NCBI GenBank assembly: GCA_030407085.1
Contig: CM059587.1
Span: 43,126,501-43,190,500, forward strand
Source of the DNA: Trichopria drosophilae
Lineage: Eukaryota; Arthropoda; Insecta; Hymenoptera; Diapriidae
DNA: 64,000 nt
Reading direction: 5' to 3'
The notes under the pieces are model-generated. The model had not been told where the DNA came from. It was given only the letters and a program-made list of their open reading frames with translations, and searched no databases. Shown here piece by piece: positions 63,431 to 64,000 of the stretch. The translations under genes were made by a program, and so were the position numbers. Each line of letters starts with the position of its first letter. The stretch's first letter is position 1.

Positions 63431-63990
63431 AAGGCTATAAAGTACAGATAGGCCTGGAGGGAGTTTTCTTGTGATAATAAAAAACAACATTCAGTTTCAA
63501 AAACTGAACCGACAATGTAACGACGTCCCTAGAAACTAACGCAGTGAAATTAACAAATATTAACCTAAATGTAAATATTACTCCATGCTATCTTGCTCCG
63601 AATATCAATCCAAACCAAACGGAATGGGATGATTTATCCAGCAGAACCGTAAATAATGAACCACGTTTAATTGTTGGGGATTTTAGCATGCATAGCACTG
63701 TTTGGAACTGCCGAAAGGAAGATGTACAGGGCAAAAGACTGCTGGAATCAATTCGAACTTATGACCTATTCCTTCACAATCCAAACTCATCAACTTATGT
63801 ACACTCTCACACTGAAAACCTATCCAACTATTCTGACTTTACCTAGTATAGCCCACTCAATAAGACAATGGGATCAGATCAGTACCCTATTAAAATAAAC
63901 ATGAGCACGAAGAAAGCTATCCATAGATTTCAAATTAAATCGACTATTCTCCAAAGAACAAATTGGACAAAGCACTAAATGATACTAAGC
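63430..63990 (+). pseudogene. Jockey-like LINE endonuclease fragment joined after the RT
   Basis: From about 63430 the sequence matches 54262-54650 closely ('aaggctataaag', 'aaaaaacaacattcagtttc') and encodes the endonuclease part: L-I-V-G-D-F-S-x-H, V-W-N-C-R-K, then L-F-L-H-N-P. In an intact element the endonuclease precedes the reverse transcriptase. Here it follows, so two fragments were joined. The fragment runs to the window end. Confidence 0.7.
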
Positions 63991-64000
63991 AGCAAATTTA

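Overview
The window is AT-rich animal DNA, most likely from an insect and plausibly hymenopteran. Genes are split by short introns. Transposon debris is of eukaryotic type: a jockey-like LINE, a mariner/Tc1-like transposase end, a DDE_Tnp_4/SWIM transposase and several MITEs. There is a short TTAGG-like tract. No RNA gene, CRISPR array or bacterial-type operon was seen. The hymenopteran guess rests on general impression, not on a diagnostic gene.

The cellular content is one multigene family that I do not recognise. Six members lie head-to-tail on the minus strand: locus 1 (4872-7113), locus 2 (13999-17972), locus 3 (23304-26370), locus 4 (29210-30183), gene A (39042-42369) and gene B (56905-60270). 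I rebuilt the exons by hand from splice sites. Every accepted intron is in phase 1, and in each member the exon lengths sum to a multiple of three. Each gene starts with a tiny exon of 25-64 nt. The next exon carries one membrane segment, giving a predicted type II membrane protein, and later exons carry extracellular-type cysteine modules. Two module types can be read. Module A is a four-cysteine unit of about 100 residues: C1-x(22-24)-C2-x3-G-[IVM]-[TS], then Y-[IV]-x-C3-[ED], then C4-x2-A-G-A-[IL]. Module B is a unit of about 115 residues ending in the same C3/C4 hairpin. Locus 1 is B-A, genes A and B are B-A-B-A, loci 2 and 3 are A-A', and locus 4 is a 90-residue membrane stub with no modules.

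Genes A and B lie on two copies of a segment of about 5.9 kb (36997-42813 and 54684-60712). Between the copies, 44.98-52.98 kb is a nested mariner-type composite with long inverted arms around a decayed DDE_Tnp_4/SWIM transposase and several satellite-like arrays. LINE fragments lie at 53.4-54.68 kb and from 62.1 kb to the window end. The second block joins reverse transcriptase upstream of endonuclease, the wrong order. The gaps between genes (1-4.8, 7.1-14.0, 18.0-23.3, 30.2-37.0 and 60.7-62.1 kb) hold no convincing gene, only MITEs, inverted repeats and dispersed units.

The family is the best candidate for an undescribed system: a fast-changing tandem cluster of single-pass proteins with repeated disulfide modules. 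In locus 1 and genes A/B there is also a possible proprotein-convertase site that could release the ectodomain.
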